From assembly GCA_905234655.1 (NCBI GenBank), contig CAJOJG010000026.1:1-39876 (forward strand): DNA of 39,876 nt, given 5' to 3'. The translations under genes and the position numbers were made by a program. The notes under the pieces were generated by a model. The model made no database searches. It was not told where the DNA came from and was given only the letters and a program-made list of their open reading frames with translations. Within the stretch, counting starts at the first letter, position 1; each line of letters starts with the position of its first letter. Below, piece by piece: positions 1 through 7,390 of the stretch. The stretch comes from an uncultured Bacteroidales bacterium (GTDB taxonomy: Bacteria; Bacteroidota; Bacteroidia; Bacteroidales; UBA3824).

Positions 1-1245
1 CTTTTGGATATTGTCGATATGCTTATTGGCGATAAAACCGTGCATACCTTGTCCAATCATCCTAAGTCCCTTTTGGACAGCCTCTTCAAAGGTGCGACCA
101 ATGGCCATCACCTCGCCGACAGACTTCATCGACGATCCAATTTCCTTGCTTACGCCCACAAACTTATTGAGGTCCCAACGCGGAATCTTGACGACGCAAT
201 AGTCCAACGCGGGCTCAAAACAAGCCGTAGTTACCTTTGTGACAGTGTTTTTGAGTTCGTGGAGACCATAGCCGAGGCCGAGTTTTGCAGCAACGAATGC
301 AAGCGGATAGCCTGTCGCCTTCGATGCCAAAGCCGATGAGCGAGAGAGCCTTGCGTTGACTTCGATGACGCGGTAATCCTCGGAGTTGGGGTCGAGGGCG
401 TATTGAACATTACATTCGCCGACAATGCCGATGTGTCGGATTATCTTGATGGCAATTTCGCGGAGTTTGTGAAATTCGGAGTTGGTAAGTGTCTGACTTG
501 GAGCCACAACGATACTCTCGCCGGTGTGGATGCCCAACGGGTCGAAGTTTTCCATGTTGCAAACCGTGATGCAATTGTCGAAACGGTCGCGAACCACTTC
601 ATACTCAATCTCTTTCCAACCTTTCAAGGATTTCTCCACCAAGACCTGATTGGAATATGTAAACGCCTTTGACGCAAGGCTGCGGAGTTCGTCGTCATTG
701 TTGCAAAAACCACTTCCAAGTCCACCCAAAGCGTATGCAGCACGCAAGATGACGGGGTAGCCGAGTTCGTTGGCGGCTTTCAATGCTTCGTCAACGGTTT
801 CCGTGGCATGTGATTTTGTGAAGTTTACATTGATTTCTGCCAACTTCTGATTGAAAATGTCGCGGTCTTCGGTGTCGATAATTGCCTCTACGGGCGTGCC
901 GATGACGCAGACGTTGTATTTTTCCAAAATGCCCTGACGGTGGAGCGCAACGCCGCAATTCAATGCGGTCTGTCCGCCAAACGACAACAGGATGCCGTCG
1001 GGACGCTCCTTGGCGATAACTTTCTCGACAAATTCGGGCGTTACGGGCAGGAAGTATATCTTGTCGGCGACGCCTTCAGATGTCTGCACAGTGGCGATGT
1101 TTGGGTTCACGAGGACGGTCTCGATGCCTTCCTCTTTGAGTGCTTTGAGGGCCTGCGAGCCGGAGTAGTCAAACTCGCCTGCCTCGCCAATTTTCAACGC
1201 TCCCGACCCCAGGAGCAACACTTTGTGTATGTCGTTAAATTTCAT
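1..1245 (-). CDS. carB: Carbamoyl-phosphate synthase large subunit, N-terminal part (cut by window edge)
   Basis: The minus strand from 1245 reads continuously to the window edge, 415 codons of a protein that is normally about 1070 residues. The N-terminus [15 protein letters not shown], followed by [16 protein letters not shown], is the classic start of the first ATP-grasp half. Further on are the CarB stretches [41 protein letters not shown] and [20 protein letters not shown]. The enzyme makes carbamoyl phosphate from glutamine-derived ammonia, bicarbonate and ATP for pyrimidine and arginine synthesis in the cytosol. The start at 1245 is fixed by homology and by a -7 box about 30 bases upstream. 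The carboxyphosphate half is intact as far as visible; the carbamate half and carA are not in the window. Its first 32 codons and promoter are duplicated at 5161-5331. Confidence 0.96.
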   Translation of the reverse strand, partial: MKFNDIHKVLLLGSGALKIGEAGEFDYSGSQALKALKEEGIETVLVNPNIATVQTSEGVADKIYFLPVTPEFVEKVIAKERPDGILLSFGGQTALNCGVALHRQGILEKYNVCVIGTPVEAIIDTEDRDIFNQKLAEINVNFTKSHATETVDEALKAANELGYPVILRAAYALGGLGSGFCNNDDELRSLASKAFTYSNQVLVEKSLKGWKEIEYEVVRDRFDNCITVCNMENFDPLGIHTGESIVVAPSQTLTNSEFHKLREIAIKIIRHIGIVGECNVQYALDPNSEDYRVIEVNARLSRSSALASKATGYPLAFVAAKLGLGYGLHELKNTVTKVTTACFEPALDYCVVKIPRWDLNKFVGVSKEIGSSMKSVGEVMAIGRTFEEAVQKGLRMIGQGMHGFIANKHIDNIQK

Positions 1246-1323
1246 GATCTAAATCGGGGTAAAAATCCGCGCGGCAAAGGTATGAATTTTTTTGGATTTT
1301 TCGGTATAAGTGGGATGCGTAAA
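1151..1323. repeat. Left copy of direct repeat (carB 5' end plus promoter)
   Basis: Bases 1151-1227 are identical to 5171-5247 (77 of 77). Over the next 18 bases, to the carB ATG, there are three mismatches. The leaders then diverge, except for the -7 box and the 20-base block, which ends at 1323/5331. Identity begins abruptly at 1151/5171. The repeat brackets the ABC-3C and lipoprotein block. Confidence 0.85.
1275..1323 (-). promoter_or_regulatory. carB promoter with conserved 20-base upstream block
   Basis: On the minus strand a Bacteroidota -7 box TACCTTTG lies at 1275-1282, 30 bases upstream of the carB ATG. No TTTG sits at the -33 position. Instead a 20-base block at 1304-1323, reading TTTACGCATCCCACTTATAC on the minus strand, ends exactly 21 bases before the -7 box. 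The same block occurs at the same distance in front of the second carB 5' end (5312-5331), although the sequence between is not conserved. It is a candidate activator or operator site. Confidence 0.6.
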
Positions 1324-1356
1324 AAAAGGGAAAATCTTGGCAGAATAAAAACTTAT

Positions 1357-3117
1357 TTAGAAACTAATTCCAAATAATTTTCCAGAATCATCCCTATCTG
1401 TTAACTCCAAACAAACAGAATCATACGGAAATATTTCCGTATGACCGTCTAAGACTGTAGGTATATCGGAATTAATGATTGTTAAAATATATTGAATATC
1501 GTATTGTTTACAAATACGTTGTGTTACATTCAATAACCTAACCTTTATTCTATCGTCCAAACCTTCCATAACACCGTCGTGGTACACAAAACGATAGAAA
1601 GATTTTTTAGCATTATGGATAAGGAGTGCTAAATCAAAAGCAACACACAATAATTTCTTGTATGAAGTTCCGTCAGCCTCTGATGTTGTAATGTTTGTTG
1701 TTGTCTGATAATCTGCGTCAAATTCAACATTTCCATCAGAGTTTTGTTTGATAGAAATTATTGCATTATTGCCTGTTACTTCTGTAATAATTTGATTGAA
1801 AATTCGGTTAATTTCTGAGTGAGCACGTTCATTTATTGCATTTTCGATTGCCACAATAAGTTTTTTACGCTCAATTTGCAGTTGCTCTATCTCAGAATTA
1901 ATTTTGAAAGAATTGTCTATGAGACTAAGTTTTTCCTTTAATAGACTTAATTCTCCTTCTAATGTTGCAAGTTGCTTCTGATATGTTTTGAAAGAATCAT
2001 ATACATCAGTGTCTGTAAGCAATGTAATCTTTTTGCTGCGAATATCCTGTTGTTGCTGAATTTGTTCATTAACAACAGCAAGTTCAGATTGTAATTTTGC
2101 AAGATTATTAGCAAGATATTTATGTCTTTCAGAAGATATTGAATCTGTGAATTTTTCTAAATCTTCAAATTTCTTTGATAATTGGTCAGGGAAAAACAAC
2201 GAAACTTCGTCATACAAATCTTTGAGTTTGCTAAAACGCACTGTTGGCTGTGCTTGTGCCAAAGAGTCATTGATTTTGGTAATCTCGTGAGAAATACGAT
2301 ACCTTTCTGCGTTAAGCCTTTGAATTTCAATATCAATGTTTTCGATTAGTTCTTTGGTTACATTTTTATCCTGAGAGTAAAAATTGAATTTGTCAATTTC
2401 CTGTTCAGTATTCTCTTTTTCCTGAGTTTTGATGTCAATAAGTCCCACAATTTTATCCCTCTCCGCAACATCAATATTTGCTTGTTTCTGCAATGTGCGG
2501 ATTTCTCCTCTTTTGTTTTCAATTTGCTCGTCTTTTTCAAGTTTATCTTTAACGATATTTCCATCAAATCCCAAGAGGTCGAATACGAAAGGTTTCCAAG
2601 TGATATGCCTACCAGTAAACTTGTTAAGTTGGAATACGTCCAAGTAATCCTTTTGTGTACGCAAAAAGTATGTAATCGATTTGCGATATGACCATCCAGA
2701 CAGAACATCAAACCCCAAGTATGAATTCAATTTGACCCTTGCAGCATCAAAAGACACCTTTTCCTCATCCCACTCGGATGGTGGTGTAAAGTCAGGAAGT
2801 TTATATATATTATGTTTAAATGATATTTTAGTTGGTTCGGACACACCACGTTTAATTACAAGATACCCCCCTTGGTTTAGTTTTATTTCAAGATAGAAAA
2901 CCTGACCCTCAAATACAGGATTAGTGAGTAAAACAGATTTTTTTGTAAACCTATTAAGCAATAGGAAATCTATCACGTGAAGTAATGAGGTCTTGCCCAA
3001 ATTATGGGTGTCTTTTTTACTTCGCGTGTCCTGAATGTTCGCCAATACTATGTTGTAACCTTCGTTGAAGTTAACATTCTTAAATTGGCGGTCGGAGAAT
3101 ACCTTTTCTAATTTCAT
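1357..3117 (-). CDS. ABC-three-component system ATPase (DUF2326 type)
   Basis: 586 residues, AT-rich. Near the N-terminus is an ABC/SMC-like P-loop, DTHNLGKTSLLHVIDF (lysine 42), with the HNLGKT form typical of DUF2326 ATPases. A long charged coiled-coil region follows (about residues 190-430). The C-terminal lobe has the segment SYKKLLCVAFDLALLIHNAK and a Walker B-like HDGVMEGLDDR (aspartate about 514). This P-loop / coiled coil / C-lobe order is the SMC-like plan of the ATPase in ABC-3C conflict systems. It is the last gene of an operon in which each gene overlaps the next by 4 bases, so the three products are probably made in fixed ratio. The likely role is an ATP-driven sensor that controls the nuclease subunit during phage or plasmid invasion; that role is inferred. 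Confidence 0.85.
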   Translation of the reverse strand: MKLEKVFSDRQFKNVNFNEGYNIVLANIQDTRSKKDTHNLGKTSLLHVIDFLLLNRFTKKSVLLTNPVFEGQVFYLEIKLNQGGYLVIKRGVSEPTKISFKHNIYKLPDFTPPSEWDEEKVSFDAARVKLNSYLGFDVLSGWSYRKSITYFLRTQKDYLDVFQLNKFTGRHITWKPFVFDLLGFDGNIVKDKLEKDEQIENKRGEIRTLQKQANIDVAERDKIVGLIDIKTQEKENTEQEIDKFNFYSQDKNVTKELIENIDIEIQRLNAERYRISHEITKINDSLAQAQPTVRFSKLKDLYDEVSLFFPDQLSKKFEDLEKFTDSISSERHKYLANNLAKLQSELAVVNEQIQQQQDIRSKKITLLTDTDVYDSFKTYQKQLATLEGELSLLKEKLSLIDNSFKINSEIEQLQIERKKLIVAIENAINERAHSEINRIFNQIITEVTGNNAIISIKQNSDGNVEFDADYQTTTNITTSEADGTSYKKLLCVAFDLALLIHNAKKSFYRFVYHDGVMEGLDDRIKVRLLNVTQRICKQYDIQYILTIINSDIPTVLDGHTEIFPYDSVCLELTDRDDSGKLFGISF

Positions 3118-3350
3118 ATTTTTGCTATAAACGAGTCCGACATTGGATTATATGATATACGTCCAAGCAAGTAAAGAAATGAAAGTGAATACAAAAACGT
3201 ATCGCCCAAACTTCGCTTTGCCTGTTTGGTTAAGTACTTTTTTAGGTCGTCATACCTAATAATACCGCTTTCTTTGATTTGTTTCAATGCAAGAGCGGCA
3301 ATGTATGGGACAGAAGTACCTATATCCGTATGTTTATCAGGTGCTATCAT
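3114..3350 (-). CDS. ABC-three-component system middle component (small helical protein)
   Basis: 78 residues, beginning MIAPDKHTDIGTSVPYIAAL and ending in a hydrophobic LYSLSFLYLLGRISYNP stretch. The opening 'PDKH..' with the 'FLYLLG.I.Y' ending resembles the small winged-helix-like middle component (group MC6 by my recollection) that lies between the ATPase and the effector in ABC-3C operons. It overlaps the upstream gene (ATG at 3350) and the downstream gene (3114-3117) by 4 bases each, which indicates translational coupling. It probably bridges ATPase and effector. The family assignment rests on position and pattern, not on a search. Confidence 0.75.
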   Translation of the reverse strand: MIAPDKHTDIGTSVPYIAALALKQIKESGIIRYDDLKKYLTKQAKRSLGDTFLYSLSFLYLLGRISYNPMSDSFIAKI

Positions 3351-4276
3351 TGTTTTTTACCAATATCACAATTACAGTACATATAAAGTAGCAATATTCT
3401 TACCAATCTTTTTTTACCGTGTAAAACAGAAGCGTAGGTATTCACCACTCTGTCGTAAATTGTCTCAATGACTTGTTCAAATTCGTAGAACTGATTCCTA
3501 TTTAATGTAATTTTAGCATTCAATTCATTCGCTGCATCGTCATAAATATCAGCTACTATTTCGTTTAGAGGATCAGATAAAAAACTACTAATTTTGTTAA
3601 TGTCATTCATCGAAGTGCAAATAACATTCTCAAAATACTGTTGTCCCATTTTGTTAAGTTCGTTCTTTTTTTCAAGTCCCGGATATTCAAACGATATTTC
3701 TTTGTTCAAATCTAATATGTCATTGCGCACATATTTGCTTAGTGAAGAAACAACCGTTTCTATATCAGTATCATCAAACACAAATGGTAATAACAATCTG
3801 TTCAGTTCCGCTTTTTTAACCACATCGTGATATGTTTTTAGAAAATCCTGAATTTTCTCGTCCGCGAACAACAATGTTGGAATGTTTGTTTCTGATTTGA
3901 TTCTTTTTTCAATATCGGTGTCTTTTATCCCTGTTAGTTTGTAGTTCGTAAAAAGAAGATAATAATCGATATTGTTCTCCTCTTTCAATTTTTTTATGGC
4001 GGGAATCACCTCATTATTTAATCTTTTGTTGAAATCATAGTCAGAACAACTTGCATTCAATCTTTCTGTATGTTTGGCTTGTATGATTATTTTCCCATCC
4101 CAAGGTTTGGCTTCGCTTGGGATACAATTTGCCTTACCGATAAACTTGCCATCTTTGCCACCATCCTTACCCTTGGCAAAGGGAATGGTGGAAGGACCAA
4201 GTATATGGTTGCAAATCATAATGACCATTGCTTCAAAGTCATCACAATTCATATTGTATAAAGGGTAATATGACAT
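3347..4276 (-). CDS. ABC-three-component system effector with Mrr-like nuclease domain
   Basis: 309 residues. The first 80 carry a restriction-endonuclease-like core: FE at 14-15, then GKDGGKDGKF with aspartate 42, then the strand IIIQAKHT with Q66-x-K68. This is the D...(E/Q)xK arrangement of Mrr-type nucleases. The rest is mostly helical and probably docks on the middle component and ATPase. The start at 4276 follows a GAGGAAG-like ribosome binding site, and a -7 box TATTTTTG lies at 4299-4306. First gene of the operon. The likely role is DNA cleavage when the ATPase is triggered. ABC-3C systems as a class are known from comparative genomics; activity here is inferred. Confidence 0.75.
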   Translation of the reverse strand: MSYYPLYNMNCDDFEAMVIMICNHILGPSTIPFAKGKDGGKDGKFIGKANCIPSEAKPWDGKIIIQAKHTERLNASCSDYDFNKRLNNEVIPAIKKLKEENNIDYYLLFTNYKLTGIKDTDIEKRIKSETNIPTLLFADEKIQDFLKTYHDVVKKAELNRLLLPFVFDDTDIETVVSSLSKYVRNDILDLNKEISFEYPGLEKKNELNKMGQQYFENVICTSMNDINKISSFLSDPLNEIVADIYDDAANELNAKITLNRNQFYEFEQVIETIYDRVVNTYASVLHGKKRLVRILLLYMYCNCDIGKKQ

Positions 4277-4298
4277 ACTTCCTCTGTTTTTGATTTTG

Positions 4299-4306
4299 CA
4301 AAAATA
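4299..4306 (-). promoter_or_regulatory. Candidate -7 box for the ABC-3C operon
   Basis: TATTTTTG on the minus strand matches TAnnTTTG and lies 23 bases before the ATG at 4276. No clear TTTG is seen at the -33 spacing; that stretch is poly-A/T. Confidence 0.45.
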
Positions 4307-4368
4307 GAATAATACTTCAATAAAAAAAAATTTTTTACGATTTGTTGAAAAACAGACGGCTCACATAG

Positions 4369-4557
4369 GTACAAAACCACACTACCTCAATCAACGAGAA
4401 CATAAAGTCGATGGTCAATATGCAGTCCACGCAACTCGCAATACTACAAGGAATACACAGCGACACGGCACGGCTGGCAGTTATCCAAAGTGAAATAGTG
4501 GCTGTCCGCACAGCCGTTGCCGACATACAGATTAGGGGGTTGAAGTTAAAGGAATAG
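4369..4557 (+). pseudogene. C-terminal remnant of an unidentified protein
   Basis: An open plus-strand frame of 62 codons after a stop, ending ...IQIRGLKLKE. Its core (MVNMQSTQLAILQGIHSD, then TARLAVIQSEIVAVRTAVAD) has heptad-like spacing and looks like the coiled-coil tail of a longer protein. Composition is closer to the GC-richer chromosome than to the AT-rich ABC-3C genes beside it. There is no upstream coding part and no promoter. It overlaps the 3' end of the convergent lipoprotein gene by 26 bases. I do not recognise the parent family. Confidence 0.35.
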
Positions 4558-5032
4558 GATAAAAATTAAATGTATAAATACATTGATTATCTTTCTTAAC
4601 TTCAACATTTATTGCTGTACCATCTGGCACATTGATTTCTCCAAAAGTTTCATACACAAACCAATACGATGGATGTATATCGAGAGAATAGGAATTTTTT
4701 AGGGTTGAAATAGTGCTATACGCTTTGTAATTGTTTCCATTGACCACCAAACTACAATCGAAACAACGAAAATAGGGGTCATCTTCAACTGTTTTTTTGA
4801 TTTTCATCTTTGTAGTGTCAATAGGAATAGATAAAGCAATTTGATGTAAGCCTCTTGCATAATTAAGATATGCAAAACCTTTGCAACTATCATTCTCTAC
4901 AAAATTGTCGCTTTCAATGCTGAATGCTTCCCACTCAGTATTCGTCTGCCATTCCTTGCTCTGATGAGGCTGTGTGCAAGCGTTTACGATGCACACTATT
5001 GCAAGGAAAAAACATTTAGATATTGTTTTCAT
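4532..5032 (-). CDS. Predicted lipoprotein, function unknown
   Basis: 166 residues from the start MKTISKCFFLAIVCIVNACTQ, a signal peptide ending in a lipobox-like VNAC. The mature part is a short beta-rich domain with a cysteine pair (FRCFDC) and a C-terminal strand IYTFNFYPIP. I chose the ATG at 5032 over the longer frame at 5077 because a full promoter (-33 at 5075-5078, -7 at 5047-5054) lies between them. Family not recognised. It is divergent from its right-hand neighbours, has its own promoter, and sits inside the block flanked by carB repeats, so it may be accessory cargo. Confidence 0.7.
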   Translation of the reverse strand: MKTISKCFFLAIVCIVNACTQPHQSKEWQTNTEWEAFSIESDNFVENDSCKGFAYLNYARGLHQIALSIPIDTTKMKIKKTVEDDPYFRCFDCSLVVNGNNYKAYSTISTLKNSYSLDIHPSYWFVYETFGEINVPDGTAINVEVKKDNQCIYTFNFYPIPLTSTP

Positions 5033-5046
5033 TTTTGTTACAGTTA

Positions 5047-5078
5047 CAAATTTAACAAAATTTCTTTTATTGTGCAAA
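5047..5078 (-). promoter_or_regulatory. Promoter of the lipoprotein gene
   Basis: Minus strand: TTTG at 5075-5078, 20 bases, then TAAATTTG at 5047-5054. This is a full match to the Bacteroidota sigma factor consensus and sets the translation start at 5032. Confidence 0.6.
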
Positions 5079-5160
5079 TATAAATCAAATACCCTGCCTC
5101 ACCGCACCTCCTTAACATTTGTTAGACAAATTTAAGGCACCGTCTGACTTTGCTGCGCCA

Positions 5161-5265
5161 CTAATCGACTGCCTGCGAGCCGGAGTAGTCAAACTCGCCT
5201 GCCTCGCCAATTTTCAACGCTCCCGACCCCAGGAGCAACACTTTGTGGATGTCGGTGAATTTCAT
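5161..5265 (-). pseudogene. Truncated second carB 5' end (34 codons)
   Basis: From an ATG at 5265 the minus strand reads [15 protein letters not shown], continues as the CarB N-terminus to ...EFDYSGSQ, then AVD and a stop at 5161-5163. It matches the first 32 codons of carB, with codon 4 Thr instead of Asn, and it keeps a promoter (5283-5331). Homology stops exactly where the 77-base identity ends at 5171. It is either the stump of a second carB or the displaced original 5' end left when the block to its left was inserted. Confidence 0.85.
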
Positions 5266-5331
5266 TGTTCGGTTTTTGGGGACAAAGGTAAAAATTATTT
5301 TCGGAATTCGAGTATAAGTGGGATGCGTAAA
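5171..5331. repeat. Right copy of direct repeat (carB 5' end plus promoter)
   Basis: Partner of 1151-1323, in the same orientation. The outer side of the left copy is carB. The inner sides face the ABC-3C/lipoprotein block. The outer side of the right copy is the RhuM-like remnant. This is the arrangement expected for an integrated element, although no integrase is present. Confidence 0.8.
5283..5331 (-). promoter_or_regulatory. Promoter of the truncated carB, with the same 20-base block
   Basis: The -7 box TACCTTTG is at 5283-5290 on the minus strand. The 20-base block at 5312-5331 is identical to that of carB, with the same 21-base spacing, while the spacer bases differ. Confidence 0.55.
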
Positions 5332-5334
5332 TTA

Positions 5335-5366
5335 TTTGTGCGCTTGAACAATTATTCCTATTTTTG
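5335..5366 (+). promoter_or_regulatory. Promoter of the RhuM-like chimeric gene
   Basis: TTTG at 5335-5338, 20 bases, then TATTTTTG at 5359-5366, about 20 bases before the ATG at 5387. Full match to the Bacteroidota consensus. It lies back-to-back with the truncated-carB promoter. Confidence 0.65.
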
Positions 5367-5386
5367 CAGCATCAACGACATGACCT

Positions 5387-6010
5387 ATGGCATCAGCAAA
5401 CGAAATAGTCCTCTATCAGCCCGACGAGACGGTGAAACTTGAAGTCCGCCTCGAAAACGATACCGTGTGGCTAACACAGCAACAGATGGCGGAACTGTTT
5501 GGCACACAACGTCAAGCAATTACAAAAGAAACGCTCGACTTCTTGCGTACTAATGTCATAAAAAAACAAATTGTCAAACTTAGAGACAAGGCAGAGGCAC
5601 GCACATTCTACAACTACCCATATCAAGCGTTAGAGGAAGCCGTGGTCGACAGCCTATATCACAGGGACTGGACCATCCCAGAACCAGTGGAAATTACCAT
5701 TGAACCAGATGCGCGTTCTTTTTTCCTAATAGACATTCCGTGCCACCCTGGTTTTATTGCGGACAATTTTGCAACCGACAGCATTGGCGTAAAAAATGGC
5801 GTAAAAGAATTATCTGATATTCAGAAAGTTATTATTGACGAGATTCAAATAACCCCCAATATTACGACAAGCGAGTTGGCGCAAAAACTTGACATCAGAT
5901 TTCGTACTCTTCAACGCTATATCTCTCAACTACAGGCCATGGGCATCGTCGCTCGCGAAGGCGGACGCAAAGTTGGACGTTGGTTAATCATTAAAAATTA
6001 TCAAGTATAA
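5387..6010 (+). pseudogene. RhuM N-terminus fused to the C-terminal half of a Schlafen/AlbA-type ATP-binding regulator
   Basis: 207 residues in one open frame, made of parts of two families. Residues 1-47 (LYQPDETVKLEVRLENDTVW, then LTQQQMAELFGTQRQAITK) are the start of a RhuM-family protein. From about residue 48 the sequence is that of 'putative DNA-binding / ATP-dependent helicase RecG-like' Schlafen-type proteins: TNVIKKQIVKLRDKAEA, FNYPYQALEEAVVDSLYHRD-like and PVEITIEPD, with a SFFLIDIPCHPGF strand. A C-terminal winged helix follows (ITTSELAQKLDIRFRTLQRY). The AlbA_2 domain and most of the RhuM domain are missing, so a deletion probably joined two neighbouring genes in frame. It retains a good promoter and may be expressed. 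Original functions are lost or unknown. Confidence 0.7.
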
Positions 6011-6033
6011 TGCTATCCATAAAATATTTTTCT

Positions 6034-6041
6034 TATCTTTG
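6034..6041 (+). promoter_or_regulatory. Candidate -7 box for purD
   Basis: TATCTTTG matches TAnnTTTG 33 bases before the purD ATG. No TTTG is seen at the usual -33 distance, so this is a partial match. Confidence 0.4.
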
Positions 6042-6073
6042 ACACCAAAAATAATCACACAAAAATCAGAAAT

Positions 6074-7390
6074 ATGAACGTCTTACTGATAGGATCGGGC
6101 GGCAGGGAAAGCGCGTTGGCGTGGAAGATTGCCCAAAGCCCAAGACTTACAAAACTATACGCCGCGCCGGGCAACCCCGGAATCGCGGACATCGCCCAAA
6201 ACCTGGACATCAAGGTTTCGGACTTCGACGGCATCGCAAAGGCCGTCAAGGACAACGACATAAGCCTCGTCGTTGTGGGGCCCGAAGTGCCGCTCATCGA
6301 CGGCCTCGCCGACTTCCTGAAAACCACACCCAACCCGCCCCTCGTCTGCGGCCCCACCAAAGACGGCGCGACGCTCGAAGGCAGCAAGGATTTCGCAAAA
6401 CAATTCATGGTGCGCCACGGCATCCCCACGGCGCGTTACAAGACTTTCAGCGGCGACACATACGATGAAGCCGTCGCCTTCCTCAAAACCCTTCAGCCGC
6501 CCTACGTCCTCAAAGCCGACGGCCCCGCCGCAGGCAAGGGCGTAATCATCGAGAGCGACTTCCAAGTGGCTTGCAACGAACTCAAAGAGATGTTTTCGGG
6601 CAAGTTTGGCAAATCGTCGGCAGAAGTGGTCATCGAAGAATTTTTGACGGGCATCGAGTTGTCGGTGTTCGTACTGACAGACGGACACGGCGGCTACATC
6701 ACGCTGCCCGAGGCCAAGGACTACAAGCGCATCGGCGAAAACGACGAGGGCCTCAATACCGGCGGGATGGGCAGCGTGTCGCCCGTGCCGTTTGCCGACA
6801 AGGAATTTTTGGAAAAAATCGACACGCGCATCGTCAAGCCCACCATCGACGGCCTGATTGCCGACGGAATCGACTACCGCGGATTTATCTTCTTCGGGCT
6901 GATTAACTGTGGCGGCGACCCATACGTCATCGAATACAATGTCCGCATGGGCGACCCCGAGACCGAATCGGTGATGCCTCGCATCGACGGCGACCTTCTC
7001 GACCTCATGGAAGCCGCCGCAAAGGGCGACCTCAGCGGCAAGTCCATAAACTTCAATCCCAAGACGGCGGCAACGGTGATGTTGGTGTCGGGCGGCTACC
7101 CTGGCAGTTACGAAAAAGGCAAGGAAATCACTGGTTGCGACACCGTCAAGACCTCGCAGGTGTTCCACGCCGGCACGAAGACGAAGGACGGCAAACTCGT
7201 AACGGACGGCGGCCGTGTGATAGCGGTAACGGCACTTGGCGACGACATCCCGCTCGCCCTCGCCGCCGCCCTTCAAGACGCCAACAAAATCACTTTCGAC
7301 GGCGCATACCACCGCCGCGACATCGGAAAGGACCTTCTTAGGAAAGATTGGTTGAGGAAAGAGGAAAGAGGAAATAAGCATGGAAAGTAA
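6074..7390 (+). CDS. purD: Phosphoribosylamine-glycine ligase (GAR synthetase)
   Basis: 438 residues, an ATP-grasp ligase. It joins glycine to phosphoribosylamine with ATP, the second step of de novo purine synthesis in the cytosol. Visible family features are the N-terminal MNVLLIGSGGRESALAWK, AAPGNPGI, VGPEVPLIDGLAD, GPTKDGATLEGSKDFAKQF, KADGPAAGKGVI, EEFLTGIELSVFVLTDG, the PEAKDYKRIGENDEGLNTGG segment followed by MGSVSP, and YNVRMGDPETE. One oddity is GGRES where the family nearly always has GGREH. The last 15 residues (RKDWLRKEERGNKHGK region) look non-conserved and overlap the next gene by 11 bases, as if the natural 3' end had been altered by that gene's arrival. Confidence 0.95.
   Translation: MNVLLIGSGGRESALAWKIAQSPRLTKLYAAPGNPGIADIAQNLDIKVSDFDGIAKAVKDNDISLVVVGPEVPLIDGLADFLKTTPNPPLVCGPTKDGATLEGSKDFAKQFMVRHGIPTARYKTFSGDTYDEAVAFLKTLQPPYVLKADGPAAGKGVIIESDFQVACNELKEMFSGKFGKSSAEVVIEEFLTGIELSVFVLTDGHGGYITLPEAKDYKRIGENDEGLNTGGMGSVSPVPFADKEFLEKIDTRIVKPTIDGLIADGIDYRGFIFFGLINCGGDPYVIEYNVRMGDPETESVMPRIDGDLLDLMEAAAKGDLSGKSINFNPKTAATVMLVSGGYPGSYEKGKEITGCDTVKTSQVFHAGTKTKDGKLVTDGGRVIAVTALGDDIPLALAAALQDANKITFDGAYHRRDIGKDLLRKDWLRKEERGNKHGK

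Noticed and set aside
940..1377. Plus-strand open frames over 1-1377
   Set aside because: All lie opposite carB, whose minus-strand reading is conserved throughout.
5119..5442. Plus-strand open frame of 107 codons across the second carB 5' end
   Set aside because: It is the reverse of the carB fragment, and a matching shadow exists opposite the real carB. No family features.
5387..6010. Functional RhuM-type toxin or virulence gene
   Set aside because: Only the first ~47 residues are RhuM; the rest belongs to another family, so no RhuM function can be claimed.
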